Assembly (NCBI RefSeq): GCF_031583065.1
Contig: NZ_CP134053.1
Span: 5,249,001-5,313,000 of the forward strand
Direction: 5' to 3'
DNA length: 64,000 nt
Origin: Streptomyces sp. CGMCC 4.7035
Lineage (GTDB): Bacteria; Actinomycetota; Actinomycetes; Streptomycetales; Streptomycetaceae
Below are positions 57,593 through 64,000 of the stretch, one piece after another. Position 1 is the stretch's first letter, and the number at the start of each line of letters is the position of its first letter. Both the position numbers and the translations under genes were made by a program. The notes beneath the pieces are model-generated. The model saw only the letters and a program-made list of their open reading frames with translations, ran no database searches and was not told the origin of the DNA.

Positions 57593-58417
57593 TCAAAGCA
57601 ACGGCTTGTACAGGGCGTACCGCGTGGTCTCGTAACCGAGGGACTCATACAGCCGCTCGGCCGGCGTGTTGCCCGCGAACACGTTGAGCCCGAGGACGTG
57701 TCTGCCGGCGGCGACCGCCTGGATCTCCGCCAGCAGCATGAGCGTGCGGCCGTGCCCTCGGCCGCGGTGGGCCGCGTCGGCCTCCACGTCGAAGACGAAG
57801 GCCTGCTCCCCGCGCAGCGCCAACCACAGGGTGCCCACCCGCGTGCCCTCGTGCTCCAGGACACTGAACAGCATGTCTTCGGTGGCAAGCCCCTGCGGCA
57901 GAAGCTGCTCATGATCGCGCCGCGCCTTGGCGTACGCCTCGGCCTCCGGCACGCCTCGCTCGATCCAGTCGCGCGCGTACTGCTCCACTCCATGCGCCTG
58001 CCACGCGTCGAACTCGGCCTCCGTCATGGGTCGGGCGCGGCTGCCGGCGGGCAGTTCGGGCGGGGCCTCGCCGAGCCGCTTCTCCATGCCGCGGTTACGG
58101 AGGACGTAGCCGAGCGCCTCGGTCAGCCGCAGGGCCGCCTCGGCGTCGGCGGGGACGGTGGTCTCGATCCGCCGGCAGCCCCAGCCGCGCACCACCTCCT
58201 CCGCGGCGAGCGCGGCCACCGTGCCCCGGCCGCGCCGCCGGTCCGGCTCCTCGATACGCAGATCCAGGATCCGGGCCACCGAGTCGCCGAACTGGGGAGA
58301 GGTCCCGAGGTGTATCTCGCCCACGGGACGGCTGTTCACGCACACCTGATAGCGACGTGAACGCGTCCCGTCGGACGCGCGCTGAAGCGGCTCGGTCGGC
58401 CGCAGGGTCGTGGTCAT
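57593..58417 (-). CDS. GNAT acetyltransferase with two GNAT-like halves
   Basis: 274 residues. First half: VARILDLRIEEPDRRRGRGTVAALAAEEVVRGWGCRRIE (acetyl-CoA loop RRRGRGTVAAL); second: DVEADAAHRGRGHGRTLMLLAEIQAVAAG and VFAGNTPAERLYESLGYETT. The tandem layout is known in actinobacterial GNATs. Substrate unknown. ATG at 58417. Confidence 0.87.
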   Translation of the reverse strand: MTTTLRPTEPLQRASDGTRSRRYQVCVNSRPVGEIHLGTSPQFGDSVARILDLRIEEPDRRRGRGTVAALAAEEVVRGWGCRRIETTVPADAEAALRLTEALGYVLRNRGMEKRLGEAPPELPAGSRARPMTEAEFDAWQAHGVEQYARDWIERGVPEAEAYAKARRDHEQLLPQGLATEDMLFSVLEHEGTRVGTLWLALRGEQAFVFDVEADAAHRGRGHGRTLMLLAEIQAVAAGRHVLGLNVFAGNTPAERLYESLGYETTRYALYKPLL

Positions 58418-58470
58418 CAGGGGTGTTCTACCCGGCGCGCGGACCCGGGTCAGCCGAATTTCCGTGGCTT

Positions 58471-59292
58471 TCAGGGATCGAGGTCGTCCCCGGAGCGTTC
58501 GTCGAAGATCCGCATGACCTTGGCGGTCACGGGGCCGGGCGCGCCGGACAGTTCGCGGTCGTCGACCCGGTGCACGGCCTGCACGTCCCGCAGCGTGGAC
58601 GTGAGGAATATCTCGTCCGCGCGCTCCAGGACGTCCAGCGGCAGATCGGTCTCCTTGGCGCCGGTCCACTCGACGGTGAGCGCGCGCGTGATGCCCGCGA
58701 GACAGCCGGAGGCGAGCGGCGGGGTATGGATCTCGCCGTCGAGTACGACGAAGACGTTCGACCCCGTGCCCTCGCAGAGCTGTCCGACCGTGTTGGCGAA
58801 CAGTGCCTCGGAGGCGCCCTGTTGGGAGGCCCGGGCGAGGGCGACCACGTTCTCGGCGTACGACGTCGTCTTGAGGCCGGTCAGCGCGCCGCGTTCGTTG
58901 CGGGTCCAGGGCACGGTGATCACGGCGGTGGAGTCGGGGCGCCGGGTGGTCTCGCCGAGGGCGACCACGAGGGTCGGGCCCTGCTCGCCGCGGTCGGAGC
59001 CGAGCGGTCCATGGCCGCCGGTGTAGGTGATGCGCAGGCGTCCGAGCGGCATCGCGTTGGCCTCCAGGACGGCGGCGCAGGCGCGGCGGACCTCGTCGAG
59101 GTCGGGGTCCGGAAGGCCCAGGCCGCGTGCCGAGCGGGTGAGCCGGTCGAGGTGGCGGGTCAGCGCGAACAGCCGCCCGTCCGTGGCCTTGACGGTCTCG
59201 AAGATGCCGTCGCCGACGGTCAGTCCGTGGTCGAAGACGGAGACACGGGCGGACTCGATGTCCTGCAGCCCACCGTCGAGCCAGATTTTCAC
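58471..59292 (-). CDS. pabC: Class IV aminotransferase, probable 4-amino-4-deoxychorismate lyase
   Basis: 273 residues from the GTG at 59292, with GGAGGG 8 nt upstream. PLP lysine in GLKTTSYAENVVALARA, then LFANTVGQLCEGTGSNVFVV, and start KIWLDGGLQDIESARVSVFDHGLTVGDGIFETVKA. Its location after the chorismate-binding gene (4-nt GTGA overlap) supports PabC over branched-chain aminotransferase. Confidence 0.9.
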   Translation of the reverse strand: MKIWLDGGLQDIESARVSVFDHGLTVGDGIFETVKATDGRLFALTRHLDRLTRSARGLGLPDPDLDEVRRACAAVLEANAMPLGRLRITYTGGHGPLGSDRGEQGPTLVVALGETTRRPDSTAVITVPWTRNERGALTGLKTTSYAENVVALARASQQGASEALFANTVGQLCEGTGSNVFVVLDGEIHTPPLASGCLAGITRALTVEWTGAKETDLPLDVLERADEIFLTSTLRDVQAVHRVDDRELSGAPGPVTAKVMRIFDERSGDDLDP

Positions 59293-60341
59293 GTAGGGGT
59301 CCCTCCACTCGCCTCGTACGCTCCCGACGCTACCGCGAGCAGCCGGGCGGCCTTCAGCTCGGTCTCGTGCCACTCGCCCTCGGGGTCGGATCCCCAGGTG
59401 ATGCCCGCGCCCGTGCCGAAGCGCAGGACCGCCGCGCCCCCGGCGGTCCGGTCGATCCAGAACGTACGGATGCCCACGGCCAGCTCGCCTACGCGCCGGT
59501 CGGCGTCGACCCAGCCGATACCGCCGCAGTACGGACCGCGCGGCGCCGTCTCCAAGGCGTCGATGATCCTCAGGGCGCTCGACTTGGGCGCGCCGGTGAC
59601 CGATCCCGGCGGGAAGGCCGCGGCGAGCAGATCGGGCCAGCCGGCGTCGGTGCGCAGCTCGCCGCGGACGGTGGAGACGAGGTGGACCAGGCCGGGGTGC
59701 TTCTCGACCACGCACAGGTCGGGGACCGTGACACTGCCGGTGGCGCAGACGCGTCCGATGTCGTTGCGGACCAGGTCCACGATCATCACGTTCTCGGCGT
59801 AGTCCTTCTCCAGGAGGTCCGCCTCGGTACGCCCCGTGCCCTTGATCGGGCCGGACTCCACGAGCCTGCCGTCGCGCCGTAGGAAGAGCTCGGGAGACGC
59901 GGTGGCGATCTCCACTCCGTGCTCCGGCAGACGAATCGTTCCTGCGTACGGTGCCGGATTGCCGCGTGCCAACAGCGCGGTCAGGGCGTCCACGTCGGTC
60001 CCGGGCTGGATCGGCGCGGAGAGCACGCGGCAGAGGTTCGCCTGATAGACCTCGCCGGCCGCGATGTGCTCGCGGATCCGTCGCACGCCCGCGGTGTACG
60101 CGGCGTGGTCGAGTGAGGACGTCCAGTCATCGGCCGCCGGTCCCCGCCATCGGCCCGGCACGGGAGCGGGCACGGGTTCTTCTCGTACGTCCCTGAAACG
60201 GGCGCAGGTCAGACGCCCTTCGTAGTCCGCGCAGACGGCCCAGAAACCGGTGGAGTCGAGGGCCGCGGGGTCGCTGGTGACATCGAGAAGACCGGTGGCG
60301 ACGCGGTTGCCGAAACGGGCGAGCGGAGGGAGGTCGAGCAC
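59289..60341 (-). CDS. pabB: Aminodeoxychorismate synthase component I-like, chorismate-binding enzyme
   Basis: 350 residues from the GTG at 60341. Motifs: AAGEVYQANLCRVL, SPELFLRRDGRLVESGPIKGTGRT, ENVMIVDLVRNDIGRVC, VHLVSTVRGEL, FPPGSVTGAPKSSALRIID and GAGITWGSDPEGEWHETELK. This is the full chorismate-binding signature. With PabC it makes 4-aminobenzoate for folate. No PabA glutaminase domain is fused; PabA must come from elsewhere. Confidence 0.9.
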   Translation of the reverse strand: MLDLPPLARFGNRVATGLLDVTSDPAALDSTGFWAVCADYEGRLTCARFRDVREEPVPAPVPGRWRGPAADDWTSSLDHAAYTAGVRRIREHIAAGEVYQANLCRVLSAPIQPGTDVDALTALLARGNPAPYAGTIRLPEHGVEIATASPELFLRRDGRLVESGPIKGTGRTEADLLEKDYAENVMIVDLVRNDIGRVCATGSVTVPDLCVVEKHPGLVHLVSTVRGELRTDAGWPDLLAAAFPPGSVTGAPKSSALRIIDALETAPRGPYCGGIGWVDADRRVGELAVGIRTFWIDRTAGGAAVLRFGTGAGITWGSDPEGEWHETELKAARLLAVASGAYEASGGTPT

Positions 60342-60473
60342 GCAGTCGAGTCTATGGCCGGTGTCCCGCGGGTGGCCCGGACATGTCCTCGCGGCAGCCC
60401 CGACCACGCCCTGACCATGTCCTGACCATGTCCTTGAGCGGGCACAGGGCAGCACGCTGCACAAACGCGTTTT

Positions 60474-60500
60474 TGTGCTGGCCCGGGAATCCGCTAGAGT
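60474..60500 (+). promoter_or_regulatory. Probable promoter of the tRNA cluster
   Basis: TTGTGC (60474-60479) and TAGAGT (60495-60500), 15-bp spacer; TAGAGT is a strong Streptomyces -10 type. The spacer is 2 nt short of the usual, so the -35 choice is uncertain. Confidence 0.5.
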
Positions 60501-60541
60501 TCAACACGTCGCCGGGACGCGGGAGCGGACCGAAACGACAA

Positions 60542-60614
60542 GCGGACGTAGCTCAGTTGGTAGAGCGCAACCTTGCCAAGGTTGAGGTCGCGAGTTCGAG
60601 CCTCGTCGTCCGCT
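60542..60614 (+). tRNA. tRNA-Gly (GCC)
   Basis: 73 nt; acceptor GCGGACG/CGTCCGC, anticodon arm CAACC-TTGCCAA-GGTTG (anticodon GCC), T-loop TTCGAGC. CCA is not encoded. Confidence 0.96.
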
Positions 60615-60653
60615 CGAAGGAACCAGGGGATCTTCCCGAGCCCCTGCACTCCT

Positions 60654-60724
60654 GGTGGAGTGGCCGAGAGGCGAGGCAACGGCCTGCAAAGCCGTCTACA
60701 CGGGTTCAAATCCCGTCTCCACCT
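60654..60724 (+). tRNA. tRNA-Cys (GCA)
   Basis: 71 nt; acceptor GGTGGAG/CTCCACC, anticodon arm ACGGC-CTGCAAA-GCCGT (anticodon GCA), T-loop TTCAAAT. First of the cluster to differ in stem from the others. Confidence 0.96.
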
Positions 60725-60728
60725 CCAA

Positions 60729-60800
60729 GGACGATTAGCTCAGCGGGAGAGCGCTTCCCTGACACGGAAGAGGTCACTGGTTCAATCCCAGTATCGTCCA
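60729..60800 (+). tRNA. tRNA-Val (GAC), copy 1
   Basis: 72 nt; acceptor GGACGAT/ATCGTCC, anticodon arm CTTCC-CTGACAC-GGAAG (anticodon GAC), T-loop TTCAATC. Identical to copy 3. Confidence 0.96.
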
Positions 60801-60853
60801 CTGGTCCGCGAGGACCTGATCCACAAGGGTCTGTATGATCTGCGAGGATCCCC

Positions 60854-60925
60854 GCGCGATTAGCTCAGCGGGAGAGCGCTTCCCTGACACGGAAGAGGTC
60901 ACTGGTTCAATCCCAGTATCGCGCA
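60854..60925 (+). tRNA. tRNA-Val (GAC), copy 2 (variant acceptor stem)
   Basis: As copy 1 except for the acceptor stem GCGCGAT/ATCGCGC; both strands of the stem changed together, keeping pairing. Confidence 0.95.
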
Positions 60926-60968
60926 CGCAGCACCCACGCCCGTCTCCTCGGAGCGGTCGTGGTCCCGA

Positions 60969-61040
60969 GGACGATTAGCTCAGCGGGAGAGCGCTTCCCT
61001 GACACGGAAGAGGTCACTGGTTCAATCCCAGTATCGTCCA
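60969..61040 (+). tRNA. tRNA-Val (GAC), copy 3
   Basis: Same as copy 1 base for base; followed at once by a strong terminator. Confidence 0.96.
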
Positions 61041-61046
61041 CACACC

Positions 61047-61076
61047 GAAGCCCCCGGCCCTGTGGCCGGGGGCTTC
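61047..61076 (+). terminator. Terminator of the tRNA cluster
   Basis: Perfect 13-bp stem GAAGCCCCCGGCC / GGCCGGGGGCTTC, 4-nt loop, then TT. Confidence 0.92.
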
Positions 61077-61100
61077 TTCGTGGGCTCAGTGGCCTCGAAC

Positions 61101-61400
61101 TCAGCTGGAGAACAGCATGTGGCCGAAGCTCTTGTGACGGTGGTGGCCGTAGTGATCGCCATGGCCTCCGTGGTGGCCGCCGTGGCCGCCGTGCGGGGCG
61201 CCCCAGGCGGGAGCGGCCGGGTAGGCCTGCGGGGCGGGCGGGGGCGGCGGGGCGGGCTGCGCCCACTGGGACTCCAGGCGGGTCAGCGCCTCCAGCTCCC
61301 CGTAGTCCAGGAAGATGCCGCGGCAGCCGCTGCACTGCTCGATCTGGACGCCGTTGCGGTTGTACGTGTGCATCGGCGCATGACACTTCGGACACTGCAT
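61101..61400 (-). CDS. Zinc-ribbon (TFIIB-type) protein with His/Gly-rich tail
   Basis: 99 residues from the ATG at 61400. Zinc ribbon CPKC...CSGC: MQCPKCHAPMHTYNRNGVQIEQCSGCRGIFLDYGELEAL, as in zf-TFIIB proteins, then a Pro/Ala spacer and a His/Gly-rich tail (GGHGGHHGGHGDHYGHHRHK), which could bind metals. Longer in-frame readings upstream are not supported. Confidence 0.85.
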   Translation of the reverse strand: MQCPKCHAPMHTYNRNGVQIEQCSGCRGIFLDYGELEALTRLESQWAQPAPPPPPAPQAYPAAPAWGAPHGGHGGHHGGHGDHYGHHRHKSFGHMLFSS

Positions 61401-61498
61401 GGTCGGCTCAACTCCTCGCCGGTCGGTGGTGCTTCGCCAGGTAGGGACTCGCTGTGGTCCTGGCCGGTTGCAGCCTACGTCGCACATCCTTGCGCCAA

Positions 61499-62416
61499 CT
61501 ACGGCGGAATGGGGCCCATTCGGACACAGGCGTCGACCACGGCCTGCTCCACCTCGTCCAGGGAACGGTCCGCGGCGAGGGACTTGGCGATGGCCAGGGC
61601 CGCCGTCTGCACGGTGAGGGCACGGGCGGGAACGTCGAGCGCCGGCCAGGGGTCGCCGGTGGAGGGGACGGCGGGGCCGCCCTCCCGCCGGTACGCGGTG
61701 AGGAAGCGGGTCCACTCGTCGGGCGGGAGCAGCCCGCAGGCGTACCAGGCGGCGGGGCGTGCCAGGTCCCAGGCCGGGTCACCCATGCCGAGGTCGTCGA
61801 CGTCGATGAGGAGCCAGGGGCCGGTGTCGGCGGGGTGGCGTACGAGCTGACCGAGGTGGAGGTCACCGTGGCAGAGGGTCCGTGGGGACGGCATGGGCGC
61901 TTCCGCGCGCGCCCAGGCGGGGAGAGCGGCCCAGGCACGGAGCACGGCTTCGGCAGCGGGATGAGGGCCGGCCGCACGGAGGCGCCCGATCGCTCGGGCG
62001 GCCTTGGCGGGGCCGCGCATGGGTGGGAGGCCGGCGGGGGCTGGGGCCTTGTGGAGTCGTGCGAGGAGCGTGGCGGCCGCCTCCCAGGGTGCGGCCTCCG
62101 GGATGTCCGGGTCCACGGGCGTGCCGTACGGCCAGAAGGTCACGAGGTGGCCCTGGAGGGTGACAGGGGTGGGGTGGAGGGGGGCGAGGAGGACGCCGGG
62201 GAGGCGGGTGGCGGTGGTGAGGCGGAGGGAGAGTTCGGCGAGGTCGGTGCCGGGGGTGTGGGCCTTGGCGACGGCGGTGCCGTGGCGGACCACGGTCGCG
62301 TTGTCGCTGCGCTCGGCGAGGACCGTGTCCTGGGTCGGGCAAGGGCAACCTGTGCCGTCGTCCGCGTGCGCCGCGGCGCGGGCCTTCGCGGTGAGCGCGG
62401 GCAGTAGTGCGGTCAC
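61499..62416 (-). CDS. Aminoglycoside phosphotransferase family protein
   Basis: 305 residues from the GTG at 62416 with AAGGGG upstream. Kinase-like fold: catalytic Asp in RTLCHGDLHLGQLV, metal-binding Asp in LLIDVDDLGMGDPAWDLARPAAWY. Many chromosomal members phosphorylate small metabolites rather than antibiotics; no resistance role is claimed. The N-terminal nucleotide loop is not obvious. Confidence 0.85.
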   Translation of the reverse strand: MTALLPALTAKARAAAHADDGTGCPCPTQDTVLAERSDNATVVRHGTAVAKAHTPGTDLAELSLRLTTATRLPGVLLAPLHPTPVTLQGHLVTFWPYGTPVDPDIPEAAPWEAAATLLARLHKAPAPAGLPPMRGPAKAARAIGRLRAAGPHPAAEAVLRAWAALPAWARAEAPMPSPRTLCHGDLHLGQLVRHPADTGPWLLIDVDDLGMGDPAWDLARPAAWYACGLLPPDEWTRFLTAYRREGGPAVPSTGDPWPALDVPARALTVQTAALAIAKSLAADRSLDEVEQAVVDACVRMGPIPP

Positions 62417-62540
62417 GGGTCCCCTTGGGTTGTACGGCGCTGGTGGTGAGCGTACGGGGACGGTGGCGACCGAAGGTTGAGCGCTGCCCGGTGCAGGGGC
62501 CGGCCGGGGGTGGGTTTCGCTTCCCGGCGCTTGCCCGGTG

Positions 62541-62577
62541 CCTCCCCCCAAGCTCTTCGAGCAGGGGGTACCCCCAG
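62541..62577 (+). repeat. CCCCCA...GGGGGTACCCCCAG hairpin repeat, copy e
   Basis: CCTCCCCCCAAGCTCTTCGA then GCAGGGGGTACCCCCAG. Nearly identical to copy c; 17 bp from copy f in the opposite orientation. Confidence 0.85.
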
Positions 62578-62593
62578 CGCCCACCCGTGCCGC

Positions 62594-62632
62594 CCTGGGG
62601 GTCCCCCCAGGCCCTTAAGGCACTGGGGGAGG
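62594..62632 (-). repeat. Hairpin repeat, copy f (reverse orientation)
   Basis: On the minus strand CCTCCCCCAGTGCCTTAAGG then GCCTGGGGGGACCCCCAGG. With copy e it makes an inverted pair; adjoins the 20-bp repeat at 62631. Confidence 0.8.
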
Positions 62633-62650
62633 CACGACTGCCCGCAGCTA
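62631..62650. repeat. 20-bp sequence also found at 35994-36013
   Basis: GGCACGACTGCCCGCAGCTA, identical at both sites and each beside a CCCCCA-type hairpin repeat. Confidence 0.75.
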
Positions 62651-62721
62651 CGGCGGCTGCGGCCACAGCGGCGCTCAACCACCTCCGCGGGAGCGGCGCC
62701 CGTTTAGGCGCAAAACGGCGT

Positions 62722-62755
62722 AACGCCCGCGCAGCTCCCCAGCTGCGCGGGCGTT
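62722..62755. terminator. Terminator downstream of the small membrane gene
   Basis: Perfect 15-bp stem AACGCCCGCGCAGCT / AGCTGCGCGGGCGTT with a CCCC loop and T residues. The stretch 62417-62841 otherwise holds only the repeats e, f and the 20-bp sequence. Confidence 0.88.
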
Positions 62756-62841
62756 TGTGCCGTCCGCCGCACCCCCGTCCCCACGGGGTTTCATGGATGG
62801 ATGTCCCCGCCCGAACCGCTCTTCCGGGCCCGGGGCGCCGC

Positions 62842-63051
62842 TCAGCGCCCCAGCATCACACCCACGGACGACGCTTGTGTGACCACTGCCTCCCAGCCGC
62901 CGAAGGCGTACACGAGCAGGGCCGCGAGAGGGAGGACCATCGCGGTCGCCACCAGCGGGTGGCGGCGGCCCGGGCGGCTCGTGCCGAACGCGGCGCCGTA
63001 CACCTGGCGTCCCTGCGTGCGGAGCAGTGTCCGCGGTGCCGTCTGGGCCAT
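62842..63051 (-). CDS. Small membrane protein
   Basis: 69 residues from the ATG at 63051, with a strong GGAGAGGG 6 nt upstream. Begins AQTAPRTLLRTQGRQVYGAAFG, then a helix VATAMVLPLAALLVYAFGG and VVTQASSVGVMLGR. No family recognised. The strong ribosome site and terminator make it a likely real gene. Confidence 0.7.
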   Translation of the reverse strand: MAQTAPRTLLRTQGRQVYGAAFGTSRPGRRHPLVATAMVLPLAALLVYAFGGWEAVVTQASSVGVMLGR

Positions 63052-63249
63052 GGTCCCTCTCCTGACCGTAGTGCTGTTGTCTTGGCAGCGGCGGGTGTCT
63101 GACCTCGGGGGACGAGTGCTGCACCCGCCGCTTGACCTCAAATCTAGGTGCCCGGCGGGCCGGGGTCGTCATGCCCTCGTACCGCTTGCCAGGCCTCCCG
63201 GAGGATGAGCGATGACCTGCGATGTACTCCCCTGGGTGGAGACGAGGTC

Positions 63250-63557
63250 CTAGGTCTCAGGGTCTTCCCTGAGGGGACGCCCGGTGTGTCCCATCTGCTC
63301 CGAGGCGTCCTCGCGCGGAACCGGCTGCTCCAACAGCGCCGGCACCCGGTTCGCCATGGAACGGGCCGTCCTCACCACGGAACCTCCCCCACTGCCTGAA
63401 CGGCGTGGGGGGACCCCCACCGGGTGACTTCGCTCACTTCCACGACTCCCCTGCGCACCGCCGTCTCCACGCGACGGCCCGCCCTGCTCGCCACCACCTC
63501 GTACGTACGCGTCTTGTCCCCGGCGTCCACGACCATCTCCACACGATCATGCTTCAC
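63250..63557 (-). pseudogene. Small conserved gene interrupted by a hairpin repeat
   Basis: GTG at 63557: KHDRVEMVVDAGDKTRTYEV, VASRAGRRVETAVRRGVVEV and SEVTR, then the repeat (63383-63420) causes a frame change and stop at 63372. After the repeat the other frame reads VVRTARSMANRVPALLEQPV, PREDASEQMGHT and ends at 63250. Together they look like one protein of about 90 residues. The repeat lies in the middle, and removing it would restore continuity approximately. Function unknown. Confidence 0.65.
63383..63420 (+). repeat. CCCCCA...GGGGGGACCCCCAC hairpin repeat, copy g
   Basis: CCTCCCCCACTGCCTGAACG then GCGTGGGGGGACCCCCAC. It lies within the small gene at 63250-63557 and breaks its frame. 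Confidence 0.82.
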
Positions 63558-63759
63558 GGACTCAATCCCCTTCCCGCACCCGGTGGTTGGGATCACATGC
63601 AGCCCAAAGCCGCCTTACTCGCACCTCCCCTGACCACCCCTCAAGTCTCCCGCCCGGCACTGACAATCGATCGGGACGAGAGGGCGCGGCCTCTGCGCGC
63701 ACCCGGCTGTGGAAACGTAAGCTGTGGCTCGTCAAACGGACCGGGCAGCGGGGATGGAC

Positions 63760-64000
63760 ATGGCGATGATGCGCCTGAGGCGTGAGGACCCGCGTGTCGT
63801 CGGCTCGTTCAGGCTTCACCGGCGGCTCGGCGCGGGCGGAATGGGCGTCGTCTACCTGGGCTCGGACAAGCGGGGCCAGCGCGTCGCGCTGAAGGTGATC
63901 CGTCCGGACCTGGCGGAGGACCAGGAGTTCCGGTCGCGGTTCGCGCGTGAGGTCTCGGCGGCACGGCGCATTCGCGGTGGGTGCACGGCACGGCTCGTGG
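63760..64000 (+). CDS. Serine/threonine protein kinase, N-terminal part (runs off the window)
   Basis: About 80 residues visible; start ATG at 63760 or 63754, with GGGGA nearby. Glycine-rich loop RLGAGGMGVVYLGSD, ATP-binding Lys in VALKVIRPDL, then the beginning of the alpha-C helix region with FRSRFAREVSAARRI, the conserved Glu being in the REV. It continues past 64000. Substrate and C-terminal parts are outside the window. Confidence 0.9.
   Translation, partial: MAMMRLRREDPRVVGSFRLHRRLGAGGMGVVYLGSDKRGQRVALKVIRPDLAEDQEFRSRFAREVSAARRIRGGCTARLV

Noticed and set aside
61499..62416. Antibiotic resistance phosphotransferase
   Set aside because: The fold motifs are generic for the APH/choline kinase superfamily and there is no support for a drug substrate.

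Overview
The window is a 64 kb piece of a high-GC actinobacterial chromosome, almost certainly Streptomyces. The evidence is the very high GC with frequent GTG and TTG starts, an SsgB sporulation regulator, a phosphatidylinositol-mannoside gene set, a dual-domain Rel protein and many long GC-rich hairpin terminators. Most of it is conserved housekeeping DNA, and most of that lies on the minus strand. No large biosynthetic, phage or CRISPR system is present.

Left part, 0-18 kb: shikimate and cell-wall genes (aroC partial, aroE, mltG), ruvX, alaS, two small membrane genes, rpsD, rarA, a VKOR-family oxidoreductase, hisS with a metallo-beta-lactamase-fold hydrolase, a membrane-anchored cyclophilin, a DUF349 protein and relA. 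Middle part, 18-42 kb: apt-secF-secD-yajC, ruvBAC with yebC, pdxST, a pimA-patA-pgsA lipid cluster, an EF-G-like GTPase with a degenerate G4 motif, an unknown membrane protein behind two palindromes, a HIT protein, a potassium channel, thrS, a DUF4365 protein and a DEDDh exonuclease.

Accessory-looking part, 42-54 kb: a DUF2207 protein, then two near-identical tRNA-Val(CAC) genes about 9.6 kb apart in the same orientation. Between them lie an SRPBCC protein, a 782-residue membrane protein, an IS605-type element carrying only tnpB that splits a gene, and a sugar ABC transporter operon with LacI-type operators but no ATPase. Right part, 54-64 kb: ssgB, a CGNR zinc-finger protein, a twice-frameshifted small membrane gene, a DsbA-family protein, a GNAT protein, pabC-pabB, a cluster of five tRNAs (Gly, Cys, 3 x Val-GAC), a zinc-ribbon protein, a phosphotransferase-fold protein and the start of a Ser/Thr kinase.

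The most interesting signals are non-coding or decayed. Eight copies of a hairpin repeat (CCCCCA arm, loop, GGGGG-N-ACCCCC arm) lie between genes, and one copy interrupts a small gene at 63.4 kb. A roughly 145-bp element upstream of relA has the end hairpins of an IS605 family member but no tnpB, so it looks like a solo omega-RNA-like MITE. The tnpB element at 47.4-48.8 kb has all its catalytic residues and sits in a gene that can be rejoined in frame. Two tandem-repeat arrays (32-bp and 26-bp units) abut gene ends. All family assignments come from reading motifs; nothing was searched.
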